DNA from: Nocardia seriolae NBRC 15557
Lineage (GTDB): Bacteria > Actinomycetota > Actinomycetes > Mycobacteriales > Mycobacteriaceae
Reading direction: 5' to 3'
Assembly (NCBI RefSeq): GCF_007990715.1
Contig: NZ_BJWY01000019.1
Coordinates: 19,161 to 83,160, forward strand
Length of the DNA: 64,000 nucleotides
Shown: positions 1 to 7,717 of the stretch, one piece after another
Layout: each line of letters opens with the position of its first letter
How positions within the stretch are numbered: position 1 is the stretch's first letter
Position numbers and translations under genes: made by a program
Notes under the pieces: generated by a model
Told to the model about the DNA's origin: nothing
The model's database searches: none
What the model saw: the letters and a program-made list of their open reading frames with translations, nothing else

Positions 1-128
1 TCGACGGCCTGTACGCCGCCGGAAACGCCAGCGCCCCCGTCATGGGCCACACCTACGCCGGCCCCGGCGCGACCATCGGCCCCGCCCTGGTCTTCGCCTA
101 CCTCTCCGCCCGCCACGCCGCCCAATAG
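1..128 (+). CDS. 3-ketosteroid dehydrogenase-like FAD oxidoreductase, C-terminal end (partial)
   Basis: The window opens inside this gene. Frame 3 runs to a TAG at 126-128 and gives the last 41 residues. The segment contains [14 protein letters not shown] and the glycine-rich [10 protein letters not shown], which match the C-terminal FAD-binding part of the KstD / succinate-dehydrogenase-like flavoprotein family (3-oxosteroid 1-dehydrogenases). Such enzymes introduce a double bond into ring A of 3-ketosteroids, or act on related substrates. The catalytic domain lies outside the window, so substrate cannot be judged. A 3-ketosteroid dehydrogenase or a fumarate-reductase-like relative are both possible; the [11 protein letters not shown] wording favours KstD-like. 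Confidence 0.7.
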   Translation, partial: DGLYAAGNASAPVMGHTYAGPGATIGPALVFAYLSARHAAQ

Positions 129-133
129 CGCCC

Positions 134-186
134 AGTGGCAGTCCCTGGAGGCCGATTCGGTCAAATCCCCTCCAGGGATTGCCACT
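134..186. repeat. Inverted repeat, copy 1 of a dispersed palindromic element
   Basis: The left arm 134-151 and right arm 169-186 are 18 bases each and complementary except for one G-T position, around a 17-base loop. The element begins 6 bases after the stop of the flavoprotein gene, so it may act as its terminator. There is no T-tract. A closely similar sequence recurs at 10964-11018, including the TTCGG and CAAAT/CAATT core of the loop, so this looks like a small repeated element rather than a private hairpin. Confidence 0.75.
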
Positions 187-379
187 CGACGGAATGGGGG
201 AGGTCCGTGGCGGCGGGCGGAGCCCGGCATGGGCGGTCGACCGCTCGGTTCGGCTGTCGGTTCGGTTGGCGGAGGGATTGGCAGGCCTTGCCGCCCAGTG
301 ACTTTCTATCTACACCCTCCATTCGTGGCTGATCTCGAATCGGGCGACGAATCGCGGAGCAGGGGTTACCGTCGATGGT

Positions 380-1485
380 GTGTTCGGCATCATCCGGCCC
401 TGCCGTCATCGGCTGGGCGAGGAACTCGGGCGGGCTTGGCTGGCGCAACTGTGCGGGCTGTGTCTCGCGCTGCGTGACGATCACGGTCAGAGCGCCCGCT
501 TGGCAACCAATTACGACGGGCTGATCATTTCGGCCCTGGTGGAGGCGCAGTCGACCGTGTCGCCCACGCGCCGAGCCGCCGGGCCCTGCCCGCTGCGCGG
601 CATGAAGCGGGCCGATGTCGCCACCGGCGACTGCGTCCGGCTGGCCGCCACCGTCTCCCTGGTGCTGGCCGCCGCCAAGGTCCGCGACCACGCCGACGAT
701 CACGACGGCGTGGCGGGTGCCGCCGGATTCCGTCCCGCCGCCCGCCGGATCGCCCGGCGCTGGGCCCGGCAGGGCGAATCCACCGGCGCGGGACTGGGTT
801 TCGATACCGGTGTGCTGGTCACGGCGGTGGACCGCCAGGGGGAGGTCGAGGCCGCGGCGGTGATCGGCACCCCACTGCTGGAGGTCACCGAGCCCACCGA
901 GACCGCGACGGCGTTCGGCCACACCGCCGTGCTGGCTGGCGGCCCGGCAATCAGGCGCCGCTGGCCGAGGTTGGCCGATTGTTCGGCCGCATAGCCCATC
1001 TCGTGGACGCGGTGGAGGATCTCGAGCAGGATCTGGCGCACGGGAAGCGGAATCCCTTGGTGGCTACGGGAACCGATGTGGCCGAGGCGCACCGGCTGTC
1101 CGGCGATGCGCTACTGGGTATCGAATTGGCCATGGCCGATGTGGAATTCACCGATGGACGGCTGATTCACAAGCTGCTCGAACATGAGCTGGGCCGCTCG
1201 GTGACCCGCACCTTCGGCGGTCACGGCCCCGCGTGCGCCACGCACGGTGCGCTCATCGCGCCCACGAGCCGCTGGCGTCGGCGCGGCCCCGACCCGTGGG
1301 GACCGCCGCCGCCCGGATACGGTCCGCCGCCGGGCTACGGCCCGGGGCCGGGCTACTACGGGCCTGCGCGCCGCCGCAGCGGTTGCTGCCTGCCGTGTTG
1401 CCAGGGCTGTGTCTGCTGCGGCGAGGGTTGTTGCTGCTGTGAGGAGAGCTGTTGCTGCTGCGAGGAATCCTGCTGCGACTGCTGA
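380..1485 (+). pseudogene. DUF5685 family protein with Cys-rich tail, frameshifted
   Basis: The family is recognised from its N-terminus (MFGIIRPCRH, LCGLCLALRDDHG, the AGPCPLRGM segment) and from the middle segment LFGRIAHLVDAVEDLEQD. Translation from the GTG at 380 is correct to about base 930. The conserved protein then continues one frame over (GNQAPLAEVGRLFG) to the TGA at 1483-1485. One missing base near 926-935 explains this. After the shift come a Pro/Gly/Tyr stretch with PPGYGPP-type repeats and a tail with 17 cysteines in pairs (CCLPCCQGC, CCCCEE), typical of this actinobacterial family of unknown role. Cysteine density suggests metal or redox binding, which is inference. Whether the shift is real or a sequence error cannot be told here. 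Confidence 0.75.
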
Positions 1486-1498
1486 TCTTTCACCGCGA

Positions 1499-1524
1499 GG
1501 GCCGGGCACCGTGATGCCCGGCCC
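1499..1524. terminator. Hairpin between convergent genes
   Basis: GGGCCGGGCA (1499-1508) and TGCCCGGCCC (1515-1524) are perfect 10-base arms around a 6-base loop. The hairpin starts 13 bases after the DUF5685 stop and sits before the end of the convergent secreted-protein gene, where it could end transcription from both sides. It lacks a U-tract, as is common in actinobacteria. Confidence 0.6.
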
Positions 1525-1577
1525 GCCCGGTGTCGATGAACCCGCCCACTCCGGGTAGACGGCTCAGCGGCTCGGGA

Positions 1578-2000
1578 CTACTTGGCCGTCGTGCTGGATC
1601 CGCCCGAAAGCATGCTGCTGCCCGCGTTGAGCAGCGAGCTGCCGCTGCCCAGGCCCGAGGAGCCGGAGGTCGTGGTGGTGGTCTGCAGCGTCCAGGTGCC
1701 GCAGCCGCTGGTGAAGAAGGCGACGTCGGTGGGCTTGATCTCGACGGTGACGGTGCCGTTGATCGCGCCGCCGGCCTCGATGGTGGCATTGGCGCCGGGG
1801 GTGGTGGCCGACAGCCGCGCCCAGGCGCACACGCCGAGGGCGGTGGTGGTCTTGTAGACGCCGGGCTGGATGTCGACGCCGACCTTGAAGGTGGAGTCGC
1901 TGCCCATGGAGGTCGGGAGGGCGGCGTTCGCGGTACCGGTGCTCGCCAGCAGGGCGGCCGCGGTCACGGCGAGGCCATTGGCCCAGATTGTCTTCTTCAT
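1578..2000 (-). CDS. Small secreted protein of unknown function
   Basis: The 140-residue product starts with a Sec signal peptide: MKK, then a hydrophobic core (residues 9-20), then ANA before ALP at about residue 26. The mature part has a conserved-looking FKVGVDIQPGVYKT segment, two cysteines (CAWARL and SGCGTW) that could pair, and a low-complexity Ser/Gly/Thr tail. The GVYKT/CxWxRL arrangement resembles small exported beta-sandwich proteins of Nocardia and relatives, but I cannot name a function. A good ribosome site, GAGGAA, precedes the ATG by 6 bases. The gene is divergent from the Kelch pseudogene with 99 bases between starts. Confidence 0.8.
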   Translation of the reverse strand: MKKTIWANGLAVTAAALLASTGTANAALPTSMGSDSTFKVGVDIQPGVYKTTTALGVCAWARLSATTPGANATIEAGGAINGTVTVEIKPTDVAFFTSGCGTWTLQTTTTTSGSSGLGSGSSLLNAGSSMLSGGSSTTAK

Positions 2001-2099
2001 AGCGCTTCCTCAGTGTGTGAAATGAGAGCGTTTCGGAGGGTAATGGCTGAGACGGTGCACCGGGAGCGTTTTCAGTAACCCGGACAATCTGGATATTCA

Positions 2100-4114
2100 A
2101 TGCCGGAATCCGCGCGGGCGATCATGATGGCGAATGTGGCAGGACAATTCGTTCCCATCCCGGATTGGTTCTCGGCCGACAATCAGGACTGCGGCCTGGC
2201 GATCGCGGATCTCGGCGGCGACGGCACCCTCGACGCGGTAATCCTGATCGTTGACAACCCGCCCGGCCAGAACACCGGCAACTACCGGGTCGGCCACGGC
2301 CTGGCCGCCGACGGGACGGTCGGGCAGTGGGGACCCTGGCTGGAAGTGCCCGACCGGTGGGGCTGGGAGAACCAAGGCGCGGGCATGACCGTCGCCGACC
2401 TGGACGGGGACGGACGGCCGGAGCTGATCGTGTTCGCGGTCGATCATCCGCAGAACGGGAACGCCGGGCTGTACACCATCGGCTGGGGGCTCGACGGCAG
2501 CGGTCACTGTGTGGACGGGTGGAGTCGATGGTCACAGGTGCCCGGCTGGGGATTTCAGGAAAACGAAGGCGCGGCAATAGCTTCGCTGCCCGGCACCGGT
2601 GGCCTGCCCCGGCTCGCGGTGTGCACCATCGACCACCCGCGTGACGGTAGTGCCGGATACCTGCGCACGCTCGACCTCGACACCGATCTCGACACCGCCG
2701 CCACCGAAGGCACTTGGCGCGTACTGGATTTCGGCACCGAGATCAATCCGGTGCACGCCGCCCTGCTGTACACCGGCGATGTGCTGTTCTTCGCCGGATC
2801 CGGCAACGACCCGGATCGGTTGAACGCCCACGACTTCCGCACCCGCGTCTGGCACTACCCGAACCCGGGGCTGGCCGCGCCCGTGACACCCATCGACCTG
2901 TTCTGCACCGGACAGGCGTTCCTGCCCGACGGCCGCCTGCTGGCGGTGGGTGGCACCAGACAGTACGACCCGTTCTACGGCCTGCGCGACGCCCTGCTGT
3001 TCGATCCCCGGACGCTGACCTGGACCGCCCAGCCCGATATGTCCTACGGCCGTTGGTATCCGACGCTGACTGCGCTGAAAAACGGTGCGGTGCTCGCTGT
3101 TTCCGGTCTCGGTGAGGAAGGCTTCCTGTCCGAGACCCCGGAGATCTTCGACCCGGCGACCATGTCCTGGTCGAATCTGCCGGTGCCCGGGCCGATTCCG
3201 ATGTAGGCGCACCTGGTGCTGCTGGCCGACGGTCGGGTCTTCTACACCGGTGGCCAGTACGGCACCGACAACGGCATGCGCCCCTCGATCTGGGACACCG
3301 CCACCGGCACGGTTACCGAGGTGCCCGGACTCTACGACCCGGAATCGCGCAATCAATCCACGAGTGTGCTGCTGCCGCCCGCGCAGGCCCAGCAGGTCAT
3401 GATCATGGGCGGCGGCCGGGTCGACCCGCACGGTCCCGGCGCCGCCTCGGCCGACACCCGCATCGTCGATCGCACCGCCGCCGCACCCGCCTACCGGGCC
3501 GGACCGCCCCTGGCCTACGCCCGCATGCACGTGTGCGCGGTGATCCTGCCCGACCGCACCGTGCTGGCCACTGGCGGCTCGGCCATGGAGGAAATGGCCG
3601 ACATGGCACCACCCAACGCCGAGCTCTACGACCCGCCGCCGGAACCTGGTCGCCCACCGCGCCGCAACGCGTGGCCCGCCTGTACCACTCGGTGGCCCTG
3701 GTGGCCCAGGACGGCAAGGTGATCACCGCCGGGTCGAACCCGCAGCGCAAGACCGAGAAACTGCGCATCGAAATATTCTGGCCGCCATACCTTTTCAAAG
3801 GCTCGCGACCTGAGTTCGAGATATCCACGGATGCCGTCGAATACGGCGCATCACGTACCCTGACCACCACTGCCGCCGTGCGCGAGGCGAGCCTGATGCA
3901 CCCCACCTCCTGCACCCATTCCCGCGACAACACCCAGCGCCTGATCGACCTGCCGATCACCGCGACCGCGCCCGGCACGCTCACCGTCTCCACGCCTTCG
4001 AGCCCCGCGCTCGCCCCACCGGGCTGGTATCTCGTGGTCGTGGTGGACACCAACGGGATTCCCTCGACCGGCCACTGGTTGCGATTGAATCCTCCGACGC
4101 CATCACCGGTGTGA
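2100..4114 (+). pseudogene. Galactose-oxidase-like Kelch / DUF1929 protein with FG-GAP N-terminus, disrupted
   Basis: The N-terminal third has FG-GAP/VCBS-like repeats (IADLGGDGTLD, VADLDGDGRPE). These are followed by Kelch/galactose-oxidase propeller motifs (DGRLLAVGGTRQY, SYGRWYPTLTAL, NGAVLAVSGLG) and a C-terminal DUF1929 immunoglobulin-like domain (EIFWPPYLF, HSRDNTQRL). Two lesions break it. An in-frame TAG at 3204-3206 stands where relatives have Tyr before AHLVLLADGR, so a single TAC-to-TAG change. A one-base deletion near 3632-3640 shifts the frame inside ELYDP(A)AGTWSP. Downstream sequence is otherwise intact to the TGA at 4114. An intact enzyme would be a copper radical oxidase-like or glyoxal-oxidase-like protein. 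No signal peptide is visible at the N-terminus, which is odd for the family. Confidence 0.8.
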
Positions 4115-4130
4115 GGATTACCGTGGTCCC

Positions 4131-4907
4131 ATGACCGCGGAGTACCGGCACCTGCTCGTCAAACGCGACGGCGACACCATCACCGTCACCATGAACCGCC
4201 CCGATCGCCGCAATGCCCTGTCCGCCGACCACCTCACCGAACTGCTGGCCGCCTTCCGCGCCGCCGGCGACACCGACGCCACCGGCATCGTGCTGGCCGC
4301 CGCCGGACCGGTTTTCAGCGCGGGCCACGATTTCGCCGACGTGGCCGCCCGCGACCTGCTCGGCGTGCGCGACCTGCTCACCCTGTGCCAGCAGGTGATG
4401 ACCACCCTGGAGTCGGTCCCGCAGGTGGTGATCGCGCGGGTGCACGGCCTGGCCACCGCCGCGGGCTGCCAACTGGTCGCCTCCTGCGACCTGGCGATCG
4501 CCGCCGAATCCGCGGGCTTCGCCCTGCCCGGCGGCAAGGGCGGCTGGTTCTGCCACACCCCGGCCGTCCCGGTCGCGAGGTCGATCGGCCGAAAGCGCCT
4601 GATGGAACTGGCACTCACCGGCGATGTCGTCGACGCCCGCACCGCGGTCGACTGGGGCTTGATCAACTACGCCGTCCCCGATGCCGATCTCGACACCGCC
4701 GTCGCGGACCTCCTCGCCCGCGCCACCCGCGGCAGCCGCGCCAGCAAGGCCCTCGGCAAGCGCACCCTCTACGCCCAACTCGACCGCCCGGAGGCCGACG
4801 CGTACACCCTCGCCCGCGAAGTCATGGCCGCCGCCTCCCAATTGCCCGGCGCCCGTGAGGGAATGGCCGCCTTCCTGGAGAAGCGCCACCCCATCTGGAC
4901 CGACTGA
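4131..4907 (+). CDS. Enoyl-CoA hydratase/isomerase (crotonase) family protein
   Basis: The 258-residue protein has the crotonase fold signatures: NRPDRRNALS near residue 22, the oxyanion-hole stretches FSAGHDFAD (about 63-71) and HGLATAAGCQL (about 104-114), and the ALTGDVVDARTAVDWGLIN helix. The segment LPGGKGGWFCHTPAV replaces the usual catalytic glutamate region. This is the pattern of the ECHDC3-like subgroup, which may not hydrate enoyl-CoA. A role in acyl-CoA metabolism is likely, but the reaction is not certain. It starts 17 bases after the Kelch pseudogene and could share its transcript. Confidence 0.85.
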   Translation: MTAEYRHLLVKRDGDTITVTMNRPDRRNALSADHLTELLAAFRAAGDTDATGIVLAAAGPVFSAGHDFADVAARDLLGVRDLLTLCQQVMTTLESVPQVVIARVHGLATAAGCQLVASCDLAIAAESAGFALPGGKGGWFCHTPAVPVARSIGRKRLMELALTGDVVDARTAVDWGLINYAVPDADLDTAVADLLARATRGSRASKALGKRTLYAQLDRPEADAYTLAREVMAAASQLPGAREGMAAFLEKRHPIWTD

Positions 4908-4949
4908 CCCGGCGCCCCACCTCCCAGCGTCGTCGAGTGGCACACCGGC

Positions 4950-5383
4950 ATGGCCATCGGCGGCGGGCTGACCGTGGCTCAGTCGGTGGGGTCCGGAATC
5001 ACCACGCTGGTCACCATTTTCGTCGCCCTCGGCCTGCTGAGCGAGCCGCTGTGGTTCGGGCTGCTGCTGGCGCTGGGAACATCCGGGCCGATGTGCGTGT
5101 CGGGGGCCGCGACGGGCAGCTCGAGACGCTGATCTCGAATCCGCTCGCGCCGCACCGGATGCCGCTGGACGTCCCGCCCGAACCGCCGGTCGACCTCACC
5201 GATCGCGAGCGCGACGTGCTGCGGCTGATGGCTCAGGGGCGCAACAACTCCGAGATCGCGGGGGAGCTGTTCATCGGGGTCAGCACGGTGAAGACGCACA
5301 TCAATTCGCTGTTCGCCAAGCTCGGCGTGCGCGACCGGGGCCAGGCCATCGCGTATGCGCACCGCACGGGACTCGCGCGCTGA
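4950..5383 (+). pseudogene. Decayed LuxR-type regulator and membrane-segment remnant
   Basis: Bases 5199-5383 encode a complete LuxR-type helix-turn-helix (LTDRERDVLRLMAQGRNN, then STVKTHINSLFAKLGVRDR) ending at a TGA. No receiver or other input domain precedes it. Upstream in another frame (4950-5132) lies one hydrophobic segment (TTLVTIFVALGLLSEPLWFG) that stops at 5132. The arrangement looks like pieces of a sensor/response-regulator pair joined by deletion. A short free LuxR domain starting from a GTG near 5092 is possible but has no clear ribosome site. Confidence 0.5.
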
Positions 5384-5420
5384 GCCGGTCGGGGGAGCAG
5401 GCCGAGGTAGCGTCGTCAGC

Positions 5421-5438
5421 TATCTTAGTCTGTAGATA
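5421..5438. promoter_or_regulatory. AT-rich dyad upstream of the ACT-domain gene
   Basis: TATCT (5421-5425) and AGATA (5434-5438) form an inverted repeat in a local AT-rich patch, 56 bases before the ATG at 5494. It may be a promoter or operator for the next gene; only the dyad itself is seen. Confidence 0.3.
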
Positions 5439-5493
5439 TTGCAATCTGAACATGGATCATCGAGGTGTCGCCCGTGCCGCCTACGATGTCGCC

Positions 5494-5856
5494 ATGACCG
5501 CCTCGCAACGCCTGCGGATCGTCCCGTCGCACTTCGCACTCGACCATCTGCCGAATTCGACCTTCCCCGAGGACGACGAGTGGATCGCCCTGGTGCGTGC
5601 CCCGGAGGGGCTCACCGTGATTCGAGAAGCGCCGGCCTGGGCCGAAGGGGAGATCTGGCAGGGCTTCTACGGTGTCGACGCGGGTGGTCTGGATACGCCG
5701 GGCACCTTGGCGGCGTTGATCGGCCCGCTGGCAGAGTCGGCCATCCCGGTGTTCGTCGCGTCGACCTATCACGCGGATCTGGTGCTGGTTCCGGCGCACC
5801 GGTTGGAGGAGGCGTCGGCCGTACTGCGCGACGCGGGGCATCGGATCGCGGAGTAG
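5494..5856 (+). CDS. ACT-domain protein
   Basis: From the ATG at 5494 the product is 120 residues. An in-frame ATG at 5452 would add 14 residues rich in Arg and Ala that do not look conserved. Features include FPEDDEWIALVRAPEGLTV and a second half with STYHADLVLVPAHRLEEA, the pattern of the double ACT fold of CASTOR/ACT_7-type proteins that bind amino acids. No catalytic domain is attached, so it is probably a small ligand-sensing or accessory protein. The gene stands alone between the LuxR remnant and blaI. Confidence 0.7.
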   Translation: MTASQRLRIVPSHFALDHLPNSTFPEDDEWIALVRAPEGLTVIREAPAWAEGEIWQGFYGVDAGGLDTPGTLAALIGPLAESAIPVFVASTYHADLVLVPAHRLEEASAVLRDAGHRIAE

Positions 5857-5932
5857 TCGCGGGTCGGGCGTGGAAAATACGCATCGGAGTGGGTGATTCG
5901 GTCGGCTTGCGCCGATTGTCTCCGGGGTGCAG

Positions 5933-5956
5933 GATAATACTGTCTACGTACGTAGA
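5933..5956 (+). promoter_or_regulatory. Promoter -10 and BlaI-type operator upstream of blaI
   Basis: A -10-like TAATAC lies at 5935-5940. It is followed directly by the perfect 14-base palindrome TCTACGTACGTAGA (5943-5956), which covers the expected transcription start. A further GTAC/ACGTA half-site follows to about 5966. Occupancy would block initiation, which fits autoregulation by the BlaI-type repressor encoded 67 bases downstream. The CTACGTA core recurs before the M56 gene at 7585-7602. Confidence 0.6.
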
Positions 5957-6023
5957 ACGTATGTACGGGCGCGTCCCGGCGCCCGGCGCGGTAAGTGCTG
6001 AGCCGTGAGGTGAGGAGGCGTCA

Positions 6024-6401
6024 GTGGCGAGTGCGCGAGGTTTCGGAGATCTGGAAGCGGTCGTGATCGAACGCATCTGGGATCGTTCCGAGAAGACGAC
6101 GGTCCGAGAGTTGTTCGATGAATTGGCCGGGGAGCGCGATATCGCGTACACCACGGTGATGTCGACCATGGACAACCTGCACCGCAAGGGCTGGCTGGAA
6201 CGCGAGCGGGTGGGCAAGGCCTACCGCTACTGGCCAACGCTCAGTCGTGAGGAGTACGGCGCCCGGCTGATGCGGGAGGCACTCGGCAGCGGCGGCCGTT
6301 CGGAGTTGGTGCTGGCCCATTTCGTGGAGCAGATGAGCGCCGAGGAATCCGAGGGACTGCGCGCGGCCCTGCGCAAACTCGCGCGCTCCAAACTTCGCTA
6401 G
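6024..6401 (+). CDS. blaI: BlaI/MecI-family transcriptional repressor
   Basis: The 125-residue protein begins at a GTG with GAGGAGG 5 bases upstream. It has the winged-helix of the penicillinase-repressor family: LEAVVIERIWDRSEKTTVRE, then TVMSTMDNLHRKGWLERERVGKAYRYWP, and a C-terminal dimerisation helix rich in Ala/Arg. Known members repress beta-lactamase and respiration genes and are inactivated when a membrane M56 protease senses a signal. The partner protease gene lies convergently 40 bases downstream. The symbol reflects family, not proven control of a beta-lactamase; no beta-lactamase is in the window. Confidence 0.88.
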   Translation: MASARGFGDLEAVVIERIWDRSEKTTVRELFDELAGERDIAYTTVMSTMDNLHRKGWLERERVGKAYRYWPTLSREEYGARLMREALGSGGRSELVLAHFVEQMSAEESEGLRAALRKLARSKLR

Positions 6402-6441
6402 CCCTCGCTGAACCCGCTCGCCGTCGTGGCGGGCCGCTCGG

Positions 6442-7389
6442 CTAGGTCGCGCAGACCTCGATGCCGATGATCGTCGCGACGATGGCGGCCACCGGAATCG
6501 CCACGGCGGTGAGCGCCGCCGCGGTGGCGGCCACGCGGGTGTGCAGGCGCGGTGGGGCGGCGGGCTCGGACAACCGGCGCATTCGGGGGAGCAGTGCGGC
6601 CTCGGCGGTCGCGGGCGGGCTCGGCAGTTCGGAGAGGGTGAGCAGGGCCTGCAGGACGGTGGCGCGGCCGTGGATGCGCGCGGCGGCGTCGTCGGCGAGC
6701 ATCTCGAGCAGCCGGGCCACCTCGGAGGCGCCGACGGTGAACAGATCGGCGCGCGGCAGCGCGGTCGCCAGGCCGCGGGTGAGGGTGAGCAGCAGGTGGT
6801 GGCGGCCCTCGAGGTGTGCGCGCTCGTGGGACAGGACCGCGCCGAGGTGGTCGTCCTCGAGCACGGTGAGGACACCGCGGCTGACGACGATCGTATGGGG
6901 TTTGCCCGCAACGCAATACGCGGCCGGTTGATCGACCTCGAGGACGACGGCGTCGAGGTCGGGATGGTGGCGGCCGGCCAGGCGGGCCATGCGGGCGTGC
7001 TCGAGGGTGTGGCGGCGCAGGCGCAGCAGGGTGGCGCCGAGGCGGAAGGCGACGAGAACGGCTGCGACGGTGGCGAATCCCGACAGCGCCAGCAGTCCGA
7101 TCTGGAGCGGGCCGCCGTAGTGGCCGACGGCGGCGTCGTGCAGGTGCAGTAGGCAGCTGTCCATGAAGCGGACCGGGAACAGCGAGATCCGGTGGGTGAC
7201 AAGGTCGATGATGACGATCGTCAGGGTGATCGTCCAGGCGAGCACGGTGGAGGCCATGGCGGCGAGCCAGGCGGCCACGGCCATGCGCGGCGCGGTCCCT
7301 TCGACGCTGAGCCTGCGAAGCAGCCGCGGTGCGAGGACGGCGACCGCGAAGCCGTAGAGCATCAGGCAGACGGCGACGCTCATGGCCAC
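6442..7389 (-). CDS. M56-family (BlaR1/MecR1-like) membrane metallopeptidase
   Basis: The product of about 315 residues has hydrophobic helices near residues 5-22, 38-62, 93-117 and at the C-terminus (about 285-308). The zinc site HERAH (HExxH variant) sits in AVLSHERAHLEGRHH, followed by the family's downstream acidic helix LEMLADDAAARIHG. The penicillin-binding sensor domain of true BlaR1 is absent, as in mycobacterial M56 proteins. It probably cleaves the neighbouring BlaI repressor in response to an unknown envelope signal (inference). The start is the GTG at 7389; an ATG at 7383 gives two residues less. Confidence 0.85.
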   Translation of the reverse strand: MAMSVAVCLMLYGFAVAVLAPRLLRRLSVEGTAPRMAVAAWLAAMASTVLAWTITLTIVIIDLVTHRISLFPVRFMDSCLLHLHDAAVGHYGGPLQIGLLALSGFATVAAVLVAFRLGATLLRLRRHTLEHARMARLAGRHHPDLDAVVLEVDQPAAYCVAGKPHTIVVSRGVLTVLEDDHLGAVLSHERAHLEGRHHLLLTLTRGLATALPRADLFTVGASEVARLLEMLADDAAARIHGRATVLQALLTLSELPSPPATAEAALLPRMRRLSEPAAPPRLHTRVAATAAALTAVAIPVAAIVATIIGIEVCAT

Positions 7390-7717
7390 ACCCGCGATCG
7401 GGCTGCTCGCATTCGGATCCTCCCTTGGACTGACCCTCGAGTGTAGAGGGGAAAACTGAGGGCAGACTTACTCCCGAAGTGGTGTGGCGGCCGCCACGGC
7501 CGTGCGTCGCGGCCGCCCGGTCCGGATGTGAAAAAGGTGTGAATCCGCCGCGCGTACTTGTGGTCGGCGGCGAATCTCCGGTATCTACGTAACTACGTAG
7601 TTGATACCTAGATAAGCCGGGTGTCGTTCGCTCGACGGCACCGGGACGCCGACCGGACCGGCGTCGACGGCGGGTGGGGCCCGGTGCTTCCGCGAGCAGG
7701 CCGGGCCCTACCCGCGG
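7390..7717. other. Intergenic region upstream of the M56 gene
   Basis: This 328-base gap has no gene. It holds the BlaI-like palindrome at 7585-7602 (listed separately). A GC-rich hairpin at 7486-7517 has perfect 9-base arms GGCGGCCGC/GCGGCCGCC and may end transcription of the dehydrogenase gene. A GGGAGGA lies near 7423-7429 and is too far from the M56 start to serve it. Confidence 0.6.
7585..7602. promoter_or_regulatory. Second BlaI-type operator
   Basis: AACTACGTAGTT (7591-7602) is a perfect palindrome, and CTACGTA is repeated in direct orientation at 7585-7591 and 7593-7599. The same CTACGTA core forms the operator before blaI. The site lies about 200 bases upstream of the M56 start on the minus strand, so the repressor could control both genes. 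Confidence 0.5.
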
